A stretch of DNA of 64,000 nt from CAVYWD01 sp963772225 (GTDB lineage Bacteria; Myxococcota; Myxococcia; Myxococcales; UBA5297), in assembly GCA_963772225.1 (NCBI GenBank), contig CAVYWD010000002.1:2108001-2172000 (forward strand), read 5' to 3'. A program made the position numbers and the translations under genes. Below are positions 11,609-23,928 of the stretch, one piece after another. Below the pieces are notes generated by a model that ran no database searches, was not told the origin of the DNA, and worked only from the letters and a program-made list of their open reading frames with translations. Position 1 is the first letter of the stretch; every line of letters begins with the position of its first letter.

Positions 11609-11812
11609 CGCAAGGCCCCGTTCTCACTCCGAGCCCGCTTCACCAGCGAGCGGCGACGCCCGCCCGTTCGGGCTCTCCGCAGGTCGGCAATTCGGGCGGC
11701 CCCGCAGGTCCGGCTATGATTCCGCACAAGGCAGCGGGGCTCGACGCCCCGGTCTCCGCTCGCTCGAGCGGGGAGCCAACCGCCAGTTCCCCATTGAAGG
11801 AGGAGCGCTCCC
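11609..11812 (+). promoter_or_regulatory. Divergent promoter region and hairpin-rich leader of glgP
   Basis: This region separates the nfi and glgP starts. A TATGAT box at about 11714-11719 could be the -10 of the glgP promoter, although no good -35 is visible. Downstream, the leader has a short hairpin (GGGGC...GCCCC around 11736-11750) and an imperfect one around CTCGCTCGAGCGGGG (11758-11772). The glgP ribosome site is AAGGAGGAG about eight bases before the ATG at 11813. Confidence 0.4.
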
Positions 11813-14348
<2,536 letters not shown>

Positions 14349-14418
14349 GGTCTCGCTGGACAGGTGAGCGAGGGGTGGCGGTATCATGCCCTGCCCGCAA
14401 AAGGGGGAGATCTTAGCC

Positions 14419-14977
14419 ATGGCCCGCCAGAAGCCCGCTCCTCGGAATGCAGCGCGCAAGAAGGTGCCTCGCCCGCCGTCGGCGACCGCATGGGGCCGCG
14501 CCAACATTCTCTTGGAAGACATGTCCGCCCAAATCAGAGCCGTTGCGGAGGCGGTGACGCTGAGTCGTGAAGAGGCCCGCCGGGAGAGCGAGCGGCTGGA
14601 GGAGCGGATAGGCGAGCGCATCGCGCCTCTCGAGTTTGGCCTGCGCGATGTGGTCGCCAGGCTGGTGGCACAAGACAAGACGCTCAAGATTCTTGAACTC
14701 CAAGCTCGACGAGCACACAGCCAAGCTGGACGAGCACACAGCGAAGCTCAACGAGCACACGAGGATTCTCGACGCGCACTCCGGAAAGCTCGACGAGCAC
14801 ACGCGCCGGCACGACGAGGCCGCCGCGAGATTCGACGAGCAGGCCAGGTTGCTCGCGGACCACTCGGCGCGCCTCGAGCGGATTGAGGCGAAGCTGGATC
14901 GTAAGGCCGATGCGGAGGACCTCGCCGCGCTCGCCGAGCGGGTGGGCCGGCTCGAACGCGCGGCGGCGGGCTCCTGA
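14419..14977 (+). CDS. Coiled-coil protein with heptad repeats (internal +1 frameshift)
   Basis: It is a cytosolic coiled-coil protein of unknown role, about 185 residues if repaired. The ATG at 14419 follows AAGGGGGAGA. The first frame covers a basic N-terminus (MARQKPAPRNAARKK) and a helical region to KTLKIL. The sequence then continues in the next frame as NSKLDEHTAKLDEHTAKLNEHT, DAHSGKLDEHTRRHDE and a Leu/Arg/Glu-rich helix ending ERAAAGS. The junction lies at GATTC (14688-14692). Reading it as GATC gives KTLKILNSKLDEHTAK without interruption. Successive 21-bp units encode KLDEHTA heptads, typical of a parallel coiled coil. It lies 70 bp downstream of glgP, possibly in the same transcript. 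Confidence 0.65.
14695..14820 (+). repeat. 21-bp heptad-coding repeats
   Basis: Successive units close to aagctcgacgagcacacagc encode K-L-D-E-H-T-A heptads, at least three in tandem with degenerate copies on both sides. They form the core of the coiled-coil protein. Confidence 0.7.
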
Positions 14978-15060
14978 GGCGGCCGGGCATCGGGGTGTAC
15001 GCCTCCCCCTTCGAGAGCGTTCGGGGCTTTCGGGATGGGGTCTGGTAAACTCGTCCCATC

Positions 15061-17005
15061 GTGACCCGCCAGCTCGATCCCAGCGAGGCCACCTGTGCGG
15101 CCGTGCTGCCTGAAGCATCCCGGGGCCGGTTGTCCGCTTGGCTGGAGAAGGCGGGTTACCGCGCCTGCGCGCTGGACGACCACCCGGCCATCGCGGTGGT
15201 CGACCTCACTACCCAGGGCGGCGAGGCCGCGCTCGCCACTCTGCACGAGGGCTTCGCCCAGTACGCCATCCTCGCAGTGGTGGACGACAGCCACGAGGCG
15301 GCCGAGCGCTCACTCAAGTTGGGCGCCGACGGCTTCGTGGGCATCTCGCTCGTCGAGCGCGAGTTCGACCTTCGCCTCGAGGCCGTCCGGCGCATGGCCG
15401 TCTCGCGGATTCGAGCAGGCGCGCCGCGAGCAGGACCTGGCCGTGCTGCTCGACCTCACGGCCCACTACGCCTCCGCCCTCGACGTCGCCACGCTGCTGC
15501 ACGACGTGACCCGTAGGCTCGCCGAGGAGCTCTCCATCGACCGCTGCTCGCTCGTCCTCATCGACGAGGAGCGCGGGCTGGGCCACATCGTCGCCGCCTC
15601 CGACGACCGCGCGGTGCGCGACCTGCGCATCGAGCTCTCCCGCTACCCCGAGGTCCGGGAGGCGATGCGCACCGGCCAGCCCGTGGTCGTCGACGACGTC
15701 GACAGCCACCCGCTCCTGGGCGAAGTGAAAGAGGCCGTCGCCGCCTGCGGCATCTCGGCGCTCGCCGCGGTGCCGCTCACCGTCCACAGGAAGACCCTGG
15801 GCGTTCTCCTGTTGCGCGCGAGCGCGGGGAGCCGCTTCCAGCCCCACGAAATCTCCTTCGCCTGGACCGTCGCCCACGCCACGGCCATCGCCCTGCGCAA
15901 CGCCCGCATGCTCGAGGGCCTGCGCGGCCAGGCCCTGAAGGCGGAGGCCCAGGTCGCCGAGCTGACCCGCTACGAGGAGTTCTTCGTCTACCTCTCCGAG
16001 GGCGTCGTCATCCTCGACCCGCGCGGCACCATCGTCTCCATCAACCCCGCCGGCGCCTGGATCCTGGGCCTCACCCCCGAGTCCGCCAAAGGGCGGATGT
16101 TCGCATCCTTCGCGAGCCCGCTCTCCGAGCCCGCGGTGATGGAGCTGCTCGCGGGCATCGCGCGCGGCGAGCGGCCGCGCGACATCGACCTCGACGCCGT
16201 GGCCGAGGACGGGCGGCGACTCATCTTGTGCATTTCGGGCGCCGAGTTCCCCGGCGGCGCGGGCTCGGTCCTCTCGGTGCGCGACGTCACCGAGGCCCGT
16301 GCGATGGAGCGCGAGCTGCGCAAGACCAAGGAGTTCTTGGAGAAGCTCATCGACTCCTCGGTCGACGCCATCATCGCCTCCGACGTGCAAGGCCACGTCA
16401 TCCTCTACAACAAGAGCGCGGAGCGGGTCTTCGGCTGGACGCAAAAGGAAGCCCTTCGCAGCCTGGACGTCCGCAAGCTCTATCCCGAGGGCATGGCCCA
16501 GAAGATCAACGCCCTCCTCGTCTCCGAGGATCACGGCGGCGCGGGCCGGCTCGAGCCGACGCGCACCGAGCTCGTCTCCAAGGGCGGCGAGCACGTGCCG
16601 GTTCTCATGAGCGCCGCGCTCATCTACGAGGCCAACAAACCAGTCGCCACCGTGGGCGTCATCAACGACCTGCGCGAGCGGGCCCAACTCGAGGCCAAGC
16701 TCTCGCGCGCCGAGGAGCGGCTGGAGGAGGCCAGCAAGCAGGCGGTCATCGTCGAGCTCGCCGGCAGCGCCGCCCACGCGCTCAACCAGCCCCTCACGAG
16801 CGTCATGGGCTACGCCGAGCTGTTGCGGCGCAGCTTCCAGAAGGACGACTTGAACTATAAGCGGGTGGACACCATCTACCACGAGGCCGAGCGAATGGCT
16901 GAAATCGTTCGCAAGATCGGCAAAATCACCCTCTACAAGACCAAGGCCTACGTCGGAAACGCGCGGATCGTCGACCTCGACCGCGCCACCCGCGACGACG
17001 AGTAG
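15061..17005 (+). CDS. Sensor protein with receiver-like, GAF and PAS domains and HisKA but no HATPase (+1 frameshift)
   Basis: It is a cytosolic signalling protein, 647 residues if repaired. The first frame (GTG at 15061) encodes a degenerate receiver-like domain (about 1-115; IAVVDLTTQGG, KLGADGFVG). The second frame carries a GAF domain (about 125-285, from VLLDLTAHYASALD), two PAS domains (VYLSEGVVILDPRGTIVSIN; LIDSSVDAIIASDVQGHVIL) and a HisKA helix with GSAAHALNQPLTSVMGYAEL. It ends soon after with KAYVGNARIVDLDRAT. There is no ATP-binding domain, so it cannot phosphorylate itself. Frames join at GATTC 15408-15412; read as GATC the junction becomes RMAVSRIEQARREQD. The His is followed by Ala rather than Glu. 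A complete kinase follows after 57 bp and could phosphorylate it in trans. TAAACT lies 9 bases before the GTG, so the message may be nearly leaderless. Confidence 0.75.
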
Positions 17006-17062
17006 CGGACGCCGAGAGCTCCTCGGCGCCTGCGGCGTTTCCTTCTTCGACCGGAGCCTCGC

Positions 17063-18989
17063 TTGACCGACCCCGCCGCCCAGCCTCGCAGCGACGCGCG
17101 ACGCGGCGACGTCGACCCCGCGCTCGAGGCGCTGCCCGGCGCCGCGGCGCTGCTCGACTCAGAGCTTCGGGTGATCCGCGCCAACTCGCGTTTCCTGGCG
17201 CTGTGCGGCGCCCCCGGCGGCTCGCTCCTGGAGGTGCTGCCGCCCGCCGCCGGCGCGCCGTCGCCCCCTTCCGAGGACCGCGTGGTGAGCTACCTCGCCC
17301 GCGCCGCCGGCGGCGAGGCGCTGGAGGTCAGCCTGAGCCGCCGGGGCGAGTTCGTCGGCGCGCTCGCCCAGCCGGTCGCCATGGAGGCCGCAGACGCTCC
17401 CCTCGCCTCGGCCATGCGCGCGGTGGCCGAGCAGGGCCACGTCCAGGACGCGCTCCTGACACTCTCCCGGGAGATCGCGCTCGCGGCCGCCGAGGACGAA
17501 TTGGTCGCCGCCATCGCGCGCTGCGTGCGGCAGCTGTTCCCGGGCCGATTCTTCTGCGTGCGCATCGTCGACCCCAGCACTCTCGCCCTGAGCTCGCTCT
17601 ACGCCGAGGGCAGGCTGCTCGAGGGCGCGCGCGAGCGCCTGGCGGTGCGGCGCTCGGCGGCGGAGAAGGCGCACCTGGACCTGAAAGCCGTGCCCCAGGG
17701 CCGCATCGTCCTCACCGACGACGAGGAGCCGCTGGTCTTCGCCGGCTCGCGGCGCGGCTTCGCCACCCCCATGGTCGCCGCGGGCAACTTCTTCGGCGTG
17801 CTGAACCTGGAGTATGCCCCCGGCGCGCCCTGCGACCCTGCGCGCGACGAGAAGCTTCTCATCCAGCTCGCGAACCAGGCCGCCCTGGGCGTGCGCAACG
17901 CCAAGCTCATCGAGGAGCTGACCTTCGTACGCAAGTTCCTCGAGGAGCTGATCGAGGACGCCAACGCGCTCATCCTGGTGGTGAACCGCGCGCGGGAGGT
18001 CATCGTCTTCAACAAGGCGCTGGTGGCCCTGCTGGGCTACGAGCGCTCGGAGGTGCTCGGCCGCGACGCAGCGCAGCTGGTGCCCGAGCCACTGCGGTCC
18101 GCCACCTGCGCCGTGCTCGAGCGCAGCCTGGGCGGGGAGGCGGTGAGCTGCTTCGAGGCGGCGTTCGTGAAGAGCGGCGGCGCCGAGGTGCGGGTGCTGC
18201 TCTCCACCTCCGCGGTGCGCACGCCCGCCGGCGACGTGGAGGGGGTCATTGCCATCGGCCAGGACCTCTCGGTGCAGCGCGAGCTCGAGCGGCAGGTGGT
18301 GCAGGCCGAGAAGCTCGCCTCGCTGGGGCAGCTCGCCGCCGGGGTGGTGCACGAGAATCAACAACCCGCTCACCACCATCACCTTGTTCACCGACGCGCT
18401 CCTCCAGAGGGCGCGCGCGCACCGCACCGACCCCGGCGAGCTCGACAAGCTCACGCGCATCCGCGAGTCCGCGGACCGCATCCTCACCTTCTCCCGCGAC
18501 CTGACGAGCTACGCGCGCCCGGCGCACGAGCACGCGGAGGCCCTGGGGGTGGCAGAGCTCATCGACCAGGCGGCGCGGTACTGCGAGTACGCGCTCAAGC
18601 AGAGCGGCGCCAAGCTGGAGCGCACGTTCTCGCCCGACCTGAGGCGGGTGCGCGGCGTGCGGACGAACCTGGTGCAGGTCTTCGTGAACCTCATCACCAA
18701 CGCCGCCCACGCGGTGGTGCGCGGCGAGGGCCGGGTCTGCATCGGCGCGCGCCCCGAGCGCGGCGGCGTGCTCGTCGAAGTCCGGGACAACGGCATCGGC
18801 ATCGAGCCCGAGCACCTCGCGCACATTTTCGAGCCCTTCTTCACCACCAAGGCCGACGGCCGCGGAACCGGGCTGGGCCTGACCGTCGTGCACGGCATCG
18901 TCGAGAAGCACGGCGGGAGCGTGCGCGTGATGAGCTCACCCGGCGAGGGGACCACGTTCCTCGTCTGGCTACCGGACGAGGGGGCCTGA
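17063..18989 (+). CDS. GAF/PAS sensor histidine kinase (+1 frameshift inside the H box)
   Basis: It is a cytosolic kinase of 641 residues if repaired, starting at TTG 17063. It has a short PAS-like N-terminus (ALLDSELRVIRANSRFLALC), a GAF domain (about 120-290), a PAS domain (LIEDANALILVVNRAREVIV), HisKA with LGQLAAGVVHEINNPLTTIT (His about 430), and HATPase_c with NLITNAAHAV, VRDNGIGIEPEHLAHIF and GTGLGLTVVHGIVEKHGG. The frame breaks exactly in the H box at GAATC (18355-18359). Read as GATC, the sequence is HEINNPL, the classical motif. Without repair the protein would lack its ATPase. It is probably the functional partner of the HATPase-less protein encoded just upstream. Confidence 0.8.
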
Positions 18990-19097
18990 ACGCCTGCGAC
19001 TGAAGCAATCGGCCTCGCATTGGCGAAGGTGGCGTAGCTCGTCGAGCAGGCGCAAAGCGCTGCGGCGACGAAACTGATCATCCAGCGCGCTGCGCAT
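18969..19097 (-). CDS. Possible 42-residue small protein, unknown
   Basis: An ATG at 19095-19097 on the minus strand has an excellent GGAGG eight bases upstream and opens a 42-codon frame: MRSALDDQFRRRSALRLLDE, then a Cys-containing Arg-rich tail. It overlaps the end of the kinase gene on the other strand by about 20 bp. The ribosome site is the main support. There is no homology I can name, and it could equally be chance. Confidence 0.3.
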   Translation of the reverse strand: MRSALDDQFRRRSALRLLDELRHLRQCEADCFSRRRSGPLVR

Positions 19098-19300
19098 GGG
19101 AAGACCTCCGTTTCGGGGCGATTCCCCTTCTTCGCATAAAGCGAGGCAGCGACGGCCCCTCAAAGGCTCAGGACAGAGCGAGGCCGCGCGGCCTTTTGAA
19201 AGCCACCTTCGGGAACAGACCCTTTGCGCGAGCCGTTGGCGCCTTCCGGAGTATCATCCGCCCTCGCGCCCAGGCGGCGCCGAACGCCTCGAGGAGATCG
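18990..19300 (+). other. Intergenic region before the MoxR gene
   Basis: Apart from the possible 42-residue ORF on the minus strand, no gene, terminator hairpin or clear promoter is visible. The last bases contain the MoxR ribosome site (GAGGAG, 19291-19296). Confidence 0.4.
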
Positions 19301-20344
19301 ATGCCGAGCCCGGTGAGCCCAAGTTCCTCCCTGACCCCGCCGGCCTTGCCAGGCCTCCCCGACCAGGGCGACCGCGCGGCCGTCGCCGAGCTCGCCGCCG
19401 CACGCGCGGAGATCGTCCGGGAGATCGAGAAACGCATCGTCGGCCAGCCGGAGGTGGTGGAGCACCTGCTCATCAGCCTCTTCGCGCGGGGCCACTGCCT
19501 GTTCGTGGGAGTGCCCGGCCTCGCCAAGACCCTGCTCATCTCCACCCTGGCCGAGGTGTTGAACCTCACTTTCAACCGGATCCAGTTCACGCCAGACCTG
19601 ATGCCCTCGGACATCACCGGCACCGACGTCTTGGAAGAGGACCGCTCGACCGGGCGGCGCGTGTTCCGGTTCGTCCGGGGCCCTCTGTTCGCAAACATTA
19701 TCCTCGCCGACGAGATCAACCGGACCCCGCCTAAAACCCAGGCGGCGCTCCTGCAATCGATGCAGGAGTACAAGGTGACCGCCGGCGCCCAGACCTACCC
19801 TCTGGACCTGCCTTTCCTCGTCTTCGCGACCCAGAACCCCATCGAGCAGGAGGGCACGTATCCGTTGCCCGAGGCCCAGCTCGACCGCTTCATGTTCCTG
19901 GTCGACGTCGGCTACCCCACCGCCGAGGAGGAGGTGCAGATCGTCAAGTCGACCACCGGCGGCGCGCGGCCGACGCTGACCAAGGTCCTCTCGCCGGAGC
20001 GGATCCGCGCGCTGCAGGAGCTGGTGCTGCGCGTGCCGGCCTCCGACTCGGTGGTGCGCTTCGCGGTGGAGCTGGTGCGCCGCTCGCGCCCCAAGGGGGA
20101 CGGCGCGCCGGACTTCGTGCAGCAGTACCTCTCGTGGGGCGCCGGCCCGCGCGCGAGCCAGTACCTGGTGCTCGGGGCCAAGGCTCGGGCCATCCTCGAC
20201 GGGCGGTTCGCCGCGACGGTGGACGACGTGCGCGCCCTGGCGAAACCCGTGCTCCGCCACCGCGTCCTCACCAATTTCCACGCAGAGGCCGAGGGCATCA
20301 CGTCGGCTTCCATCATCGACCGGCTGCTCGAGCTGTCGCGGTAG
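19301..20344 (+). CDS. MoxR-family AAA+ ATPase
   Basis: It is a 347-residue ATPase of the MoxR group, which act as chaperones maturing metalloenzymes or VWA-domain partners. It has the Walker A motif GVPGLAKT, Walker B IILADEINRTPPKTQAALLQ, sensor 1 in LVFATQNPIEQEGTYPLPEA, and the C-terminal lid with RASQYLVLGAKARAIL. The start was placed at the ATG at 19301 because GAGGAG precedes it; the longer frame from 19196 only adds low-complexity sequence. The usual DUF58 and VWA partner genes are not next to it: the downstream gene is an unrelated membrane protein on the other strand. Its client is therefore unknown. Confidence 0.92.
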   Translation: MPSPVSPSSSLTPPALPGLPDQGDRAAVAELAAARAEIVREIEKRIVGQPEVVEHLLISLFARGHCLFVGVPGLAKTLLISTLAEVLNLTFNRIQFTPDLMPSDITGTDVLEEDRSTGRRVFRFVRGPLFANIILADEINRTPPKTQAALLQSMQEYKVTAGAQTYPLDLPFLVFATQNPIEQEGTYPLPEAQLDRFMFLVDVGYPTAEEEVQIVKSTTGGARPTLTKVLSPERIRALQELVLRVPASDSVVRFAVELVRRSRPKGDGAPDFVQQYLSWGAGPRASQYLVLGAKARAILDGRFAATVDDVRALAKPVLRHRVLTNFHAEAEGITSASIIDRLLELSR

Positions 20345-20528
20345 GCCGAGGTCGCTCTCCAGAGTGGAGTGGGGCGTGGAGCTCCGAACGCCTTAGAAGT
20401 CGAGCCGGGAACCCGAGGGGCGAGCAGCACAGCGCTGCTGGCGGCAGCGCGAGCAGCTTGAGCGACGAGTCTTCCCGCCGCAGCCAGCCAATGCGCGTCG
20501 CAGCAGGCTTTTCAAACTGATGGGCGTT

Positions 20529-20921
20529 CTAGCGCACCGCCTTCGCCCGCGTGAGCTGCTCGCGCGCGAGTGACTTGCAGGTGCCGTCGCACTCAGGGAA
20601 CCCGAGCAGGAACGACGCCTGGCGCTCGCAATACTCGGCGAGGCCGTCGGAGGGCTTGGAGCAAGCGGTCCTCAAGTCCTCCTCGGTTCGAAGCATCAGG
20701 GCCCGCCGCTCGGGCTCGCCAAGCATCTGGATGGCCTGCCGGTCGGCCGCCGCCCGCCACATCGCGAGACCGACCCCGGCGAACACCACGACGGCGATGG
20801 CGATAATTGGGGCGTAGCGATCGTTGTAGACCGGCCGCTCGCGAGGCGTGCGCCGTGGAAAAGCGACGACATTGCCCAAGCCACCCTGCGCGTCTTCCGG
20901 CTTCATGCCGCACAAGCACAT
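20529..20921 (-). CDS. Single-pass membrane protein, function unknown
   Basis: The product is about 130 residues. After MCLCGMKPEDAQ and a basic segment (FPRRTPRERP) comes one hydrophobic helix (YAPIIAIAVVVFAGVGLAMW), followed by a charged C-terminal domain with four Cys near the end (ACSKPSDGLAEYC, FPECDGTCKSLA). Topology is probably N-in with the Cys-rich domain outside. The ATG at 20921 was taken as start, with 20906 as an alternative; the open frame extends further with Arg-rich sequence. It is transcribed divergently from the multi-pass membrane gene that begins at about 21057, so the two may share a control region. Confidence 0.55.
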   Translation of the reverse strand: MCLCGMKPEDAQGGLGNVVAFPRRTPRERPVYNDRYAPIIAIAVVVFAGVGLAMWRAAADRQAIQMLGEPERRALMLRTEEDLRTACSKPSDGLAEYCERQASFLLGFPECDGTCKSLAREQLTRAKAVR

Positions 20922-21056
20922 CACGAACCATGCCACGCACCCTTCGCCTGGCGCTCTGCCGCGCACCGCGCGAGCTCGTGCGGATTGCAGAGAGAGCGCC
21001 GCCGCCGAGTTGCAGGCCGCAATCGGCTCGCGGGCTCGTGCGAGCACGCCGGGGTG

Positions 21057-22238
21057 ATGCCCAGAATATCGGGGGAAGGGCGGGGCCAGCGCCACGAGGG
21101 GTACCAAGTGCCGGGCGTCTCGGTATGCGAGCAGCGCGATCTAGGCAGCTGGCCCTTCGGCTATCGGATGCTCACCCGCGCCCAAGACCTCGCCAAGGAC
21201 TGCGCGGTGGCCGAGGGCGCTGGCGCAACCCCCGAGACCTCCCAGATCGCCCAGATCGCCCAGAGCGCTCGCAACCATCTCGAGGCGGCGTGCGAGGCCA
21301 TTCGCCTCGGCAGCCACCCCGTCCGCTCGTTGGGCAAGAGATCCTCGGCGGTCGACGCCATCCTCACGCACTACAACGCCGCCGCCTGCGACGTCTTGCG
21401 GATCCTGCCGGCTGAGGACCTGACCGCGCGATTGCCGAGCCTCCTGGCGCTGGCTCGAGAGCATCTGCCGGCGAGCGACCCGACGCGGGTGGACATCGAG
21501 CTCATCGCCAAGGAGCGCCACATCGTCTCGGACCTCGAGCGCAAGCGCGTGGTGGCCGCGGTGCGTGCGGCCCTCGACGCCTCGGAGCGAGAGCACCTCA
21601 AGCTGCGCAGCTTCCTCCGGCAGGTCTGGGTGGTGGTGGGCCTGCTCTTCGCCGCCGCGCTCGCTGCGCTGGTGCTCTCGCCGAAGTCGCAGCTCCTCTG
21701 CTCGCAGAGCGGCGACGGCGCCCTGGTGTGCCCGTCCTTCTCGCAGGCGATCTGCCGCACCTGCGCGCCCTCGCGCCTCGACTACGCCATCGTCGAGGTC
21801 GCAGGTCTGGCGGGAGCGCTCCTCGCCGCGACGGTGTCGCTGCGCAAGGTGAGCGGGACCTCCACGCCGTACGACCTTCCGGCCGCGCTCACGTTCCTGA
21901 AAGTGGTGAGCGGCGCGCTGACGGCCGTGTTCGGCATCCTACTGCTGAACGGCGGCTTCGCCCCGGGCATCAAGGCCGTTCTGGAGACGCCCGCGCAGAT
22001 CGTCGGCTGGGCGGTCGTATTCGGCTACGCGCAGCAGCTCGTGACCGGCATCGTCGACCAGCAGGGGCAGGCGGTCCTCATGTCGGTGCACGGCCCTGCC
22101 AATCCGAGCGACGCGAGCGCACCGCAGCTCCCGGCCGAGGCCCCGAGCCCCGCCTCCAAGGCGCCTTCCCCTCCGACGCCGGAGCCCGGGCTCTTCACGA
22201 AGCTCGCCCGGAGGATCGCCCATAGGCGCGAAGCCTAG
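21057..22238 (+). CDS. Four-helix membrane protein, function unknown
   Basis: The product is about 393 residues. The N-terminal 200 residues are soluble, helical and charged. Then come four predicted membrane helices: VWVVVGLLFAAALAALVL, YAIVEVAGLAGALLAATVSL, FLKVVSGALTAVFGILLL and a weaker one around IVGWAVVFGYAQQLVTGIVD. A Cys-rich loop (LLCSQSGDGALVCPS, CRTCAPS) sits between the first and second. The C-terminus is Pro/Ala-rich. The RKVSGTSTPYDLP and WAVVFGYAQQL stretches look like a conserved family I have seen in actinobacterial hypothetical proteins, but I cannot name it. The start is uncertain: ATG 21057 and ATG 21168 both fit. A tandem of cccagatcg repeats lies at about 21241-21265. 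Confidence 0.65.
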   Translation: MPRISGEGRGQRHEGYQVPGVSVCEQRDLGSWPFGYRMLTRAQDLAKDCAVAEGAGATPETSQIAQIAQSARNHLEAACEAIRLGSHPVRSLGKRSSAVDAILTHYNAAACDVLRILPAEDLTARLPSLLALAREHLPASDPTRVDIELIAKERHIVSDLERKRVVAAVRAALDASEREHLKLRSFLRQVWVVVGLLFAAALAALVLSPKSQLLCSQSGDGALVCPSFSQAICRTCAPSRLDYAIVEVAGLAGALLAATVSLRKVSGTSTPYDLPAALTFLKVVSGALTAVFGILLLNGGFAPGIKAVLETPAQIVGWAVVFGYAQQLVTGIVDQQGQAVLMSVHGPANPSDASAPQLPAEAPSPASKAPSPPTPEPGLFTKLARRIAHRREA

Positions 22239-22340
22239 CGAGGCGGCGCTTCAGACCGACGAGGCATGTTGACGAGCGAGCCCGACCGGCGCCCCCGTCC
22301 CCGAGGCGCGCGGGCCCCTTTGGACTTGGAAAGCAGAGCG

Positions 22341-23753
22341 CTATGAGGCCACCGCCGCGGCGCGCTGGCGCTTTCCCGCCTCGCCCAGCGCCTTCACCGC
22401 GGCATGGCGGTACATGTCCGAGAGCGTCGGGTAGTTATAGAGCGTCTCGGCAACCTGCATCGCGTCGGCGCCCGAGCCCAGGAACGCCTCGCCGATGTGG
22501 ATGAGCTCGCTCGCGTTGGGGCCCACGATGTGGATGCCGCGCAGCTTCATCGTGCTCGCCTCGAACACGAGCTTGAGCAGGCCTTCGGCGCCGATGATCT
22601 GCCCGCGGGCGTTCAGGTCGTAGTTGCCCCGGCCGACGATGTAGTCGATGCCCTTCTCCTTCATCGCCTCCTCCGTGTCGCCCAGGAAGCTCACCTCGGG
22701 GATGGAGTAGACGGCATAAGGCAGGACCTCGGTCTTGAGCGGCACGCCCCGGATGCCGAAGGCGTGGCGGATGGCCTGCCGCCCCTGCTCCATGGAGGTG
22801 GAGGCGAGCGCGGGGTAGCCGATGACGTCGCCCACGGCGTAGATGTGCGGATGGCAGGTCTGGAAGTGCTCGTTCACCTCGAGGTTGCCGTACTTGTTGG
22901 GGACGATGCCGACCTTGTCCAGGCCCAGGTCGCGGGTGTTGCCGTCCCGACCCGACACGTAGAGCAGCACCTCCGCTTCGAGCATGTGGCCCTTGGCGGT
23001 CACGCAGCGCACCTTCTTGCCGTCGACGCGCTCGATGGTCTGGTAGTGATCGCGGTGGTGGATGCGCACGCCCAGCCGCCCCAGCTCCGTCTCGAGGACC
23101 TGGGCTATCTCCCCGTCGCAGTAGGGCAGGAGGCGGTCGCGGGTGTCGACCAGGGTCACCTGGAGTCCCAGCGCCGCGAAGATGCTCGCGTACTCGATGC
23201 CGATGACACCGGCGCCCAGGACCAGCATCGACCGCGGCATGGTCTTGAGGGTGAGGATGGTCTCGCTGTCGAAGATGGCCTCGCCGTCGAACGGCACGTC
23301 CGAGGGCCGGTGCGGGCTGGAGCCGGTGGCGATGACGATGACGCCCGCCTGGATGACCGACTTCTGGCCTTCGCGGTTGGTGACCTCCACCGAGCTCGGG
23401 TCGAGGAACCGGGCCTCGCCCTCGAGGACGTCGATGCGGTAGCGCTCGAGCGAGTCGTTGATGAGCTCGAGCTCTCGCTGCACCACCTTGCGCTCGCGGA
23501 ACATGAAATCGTGGACGGTGACGTCCTTGACCTCGGTCCTGATGCCATGGATGCGGTTGCGGGTGAGGGAGAGCACGAACATCGCGCTCTCGCGCAGGGT
23601 CTTGCTGGGGATGGTGCCCCAGTTGACGCGGTTGCCGCCGACGACGTGCGCCCGCTCGATGGCCGCGACGCGCTTGCCGGCGCGCGCAGCCTGGATGGTG
23701 GCCCGCTCACCGGCGGGCCCGCACCCGATCGCCAAAACGTCATAGGTCTGCAT
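22341..23753 (-). CDS. sthA: Soluble pyridine nucleotide transhydrogenase, Si-specific
   Basis: It is a 470-residue flavoprotein that moves hydride between NADPH and NAD+, usually to drain excess NADPH. It has the FAD-binding GCGPAGERATIQAARAGKRV motif, the NAD(P)-binding VLGAGVIGIEYASIFAALGL and the second FAD contact HIYAVGDVIGYPALASTSME. In place of the disulfide box of related reductases it has GGNRVNWGTIPSKTLRES, which lacks the two Cys and is diagnostic for SthA. Length matches E. coli SthA (466). It is transcribed divergently from the DUF6918-like gene with about 175 bp between the starts. Confidence 0.95.
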   Translation of the reverse strand: MQTYDVLAIGCGPAGERATIQAARAGKRVAAIERAHVVGGNRVNWGTIPSKTLRESAMFVLSLTRNRIHGIRTEVKDVTVHDFMFRERKVVQRELELINDSLERYRIDVLEGEARFLDPSSVEVTNREGQKSVIQAGVIVIATGSSPHRPSDVPFDGEAIFDSETILTLKTMPRSMLVLGAGVIGIEYASIFAALGLQVTLVDTRDRLLPYCDGEIAQVLETELGRLGVRIHHRDHYQTIERVDGKKVRCVTAKGHMLEAEVLLYVSGRDGNTRDLGLDKVGIVPNKYGNLEVNEHFQTCHPHIYAVGDVIGYPALASTSMEQGRQAIRHAFGIRGVPLKTEVLPYAVYSIPEVSFLGDTEEAMKEKGIDYIVGRGNYDLNARGQIIGAEGLLKLVFEASTMKLRGIHIVGPNASELIHIGEAFLGSGADAMQVAETLYNYPTLSDMYRHAAVKALGEAGKRQRAAAVAS

Positions 23754-23928
23754 GGATCTCCGTCTTGCTGACTCTCAATGCGGGCGGGCTCTCACGTCAG
23801 CACCTGGCCGCCGCGCCGCACCGCTCCGGAATGCCGCCCGCACCAAGGCACTGGCGCTTGCCCGTCGAGGGACGGTATATGCAAGCTCCGGAACGCGCGC
23901 TGCGCCCCTCTACCACGGAGTCGCAAGA

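Noticed and set aside
19031..19050. tRNA-like string (gtagctcgtcgagc)
   Set aside because: No acceptor stem, anticodon arm or T arm can be folded around it.
21241..21265. Direct repeats cccagatcg read as a CRISPR-like or regulatory array
   Set aside because: They are nine-base repeats inside a coding region (QIAQIAQ), too short and too few.
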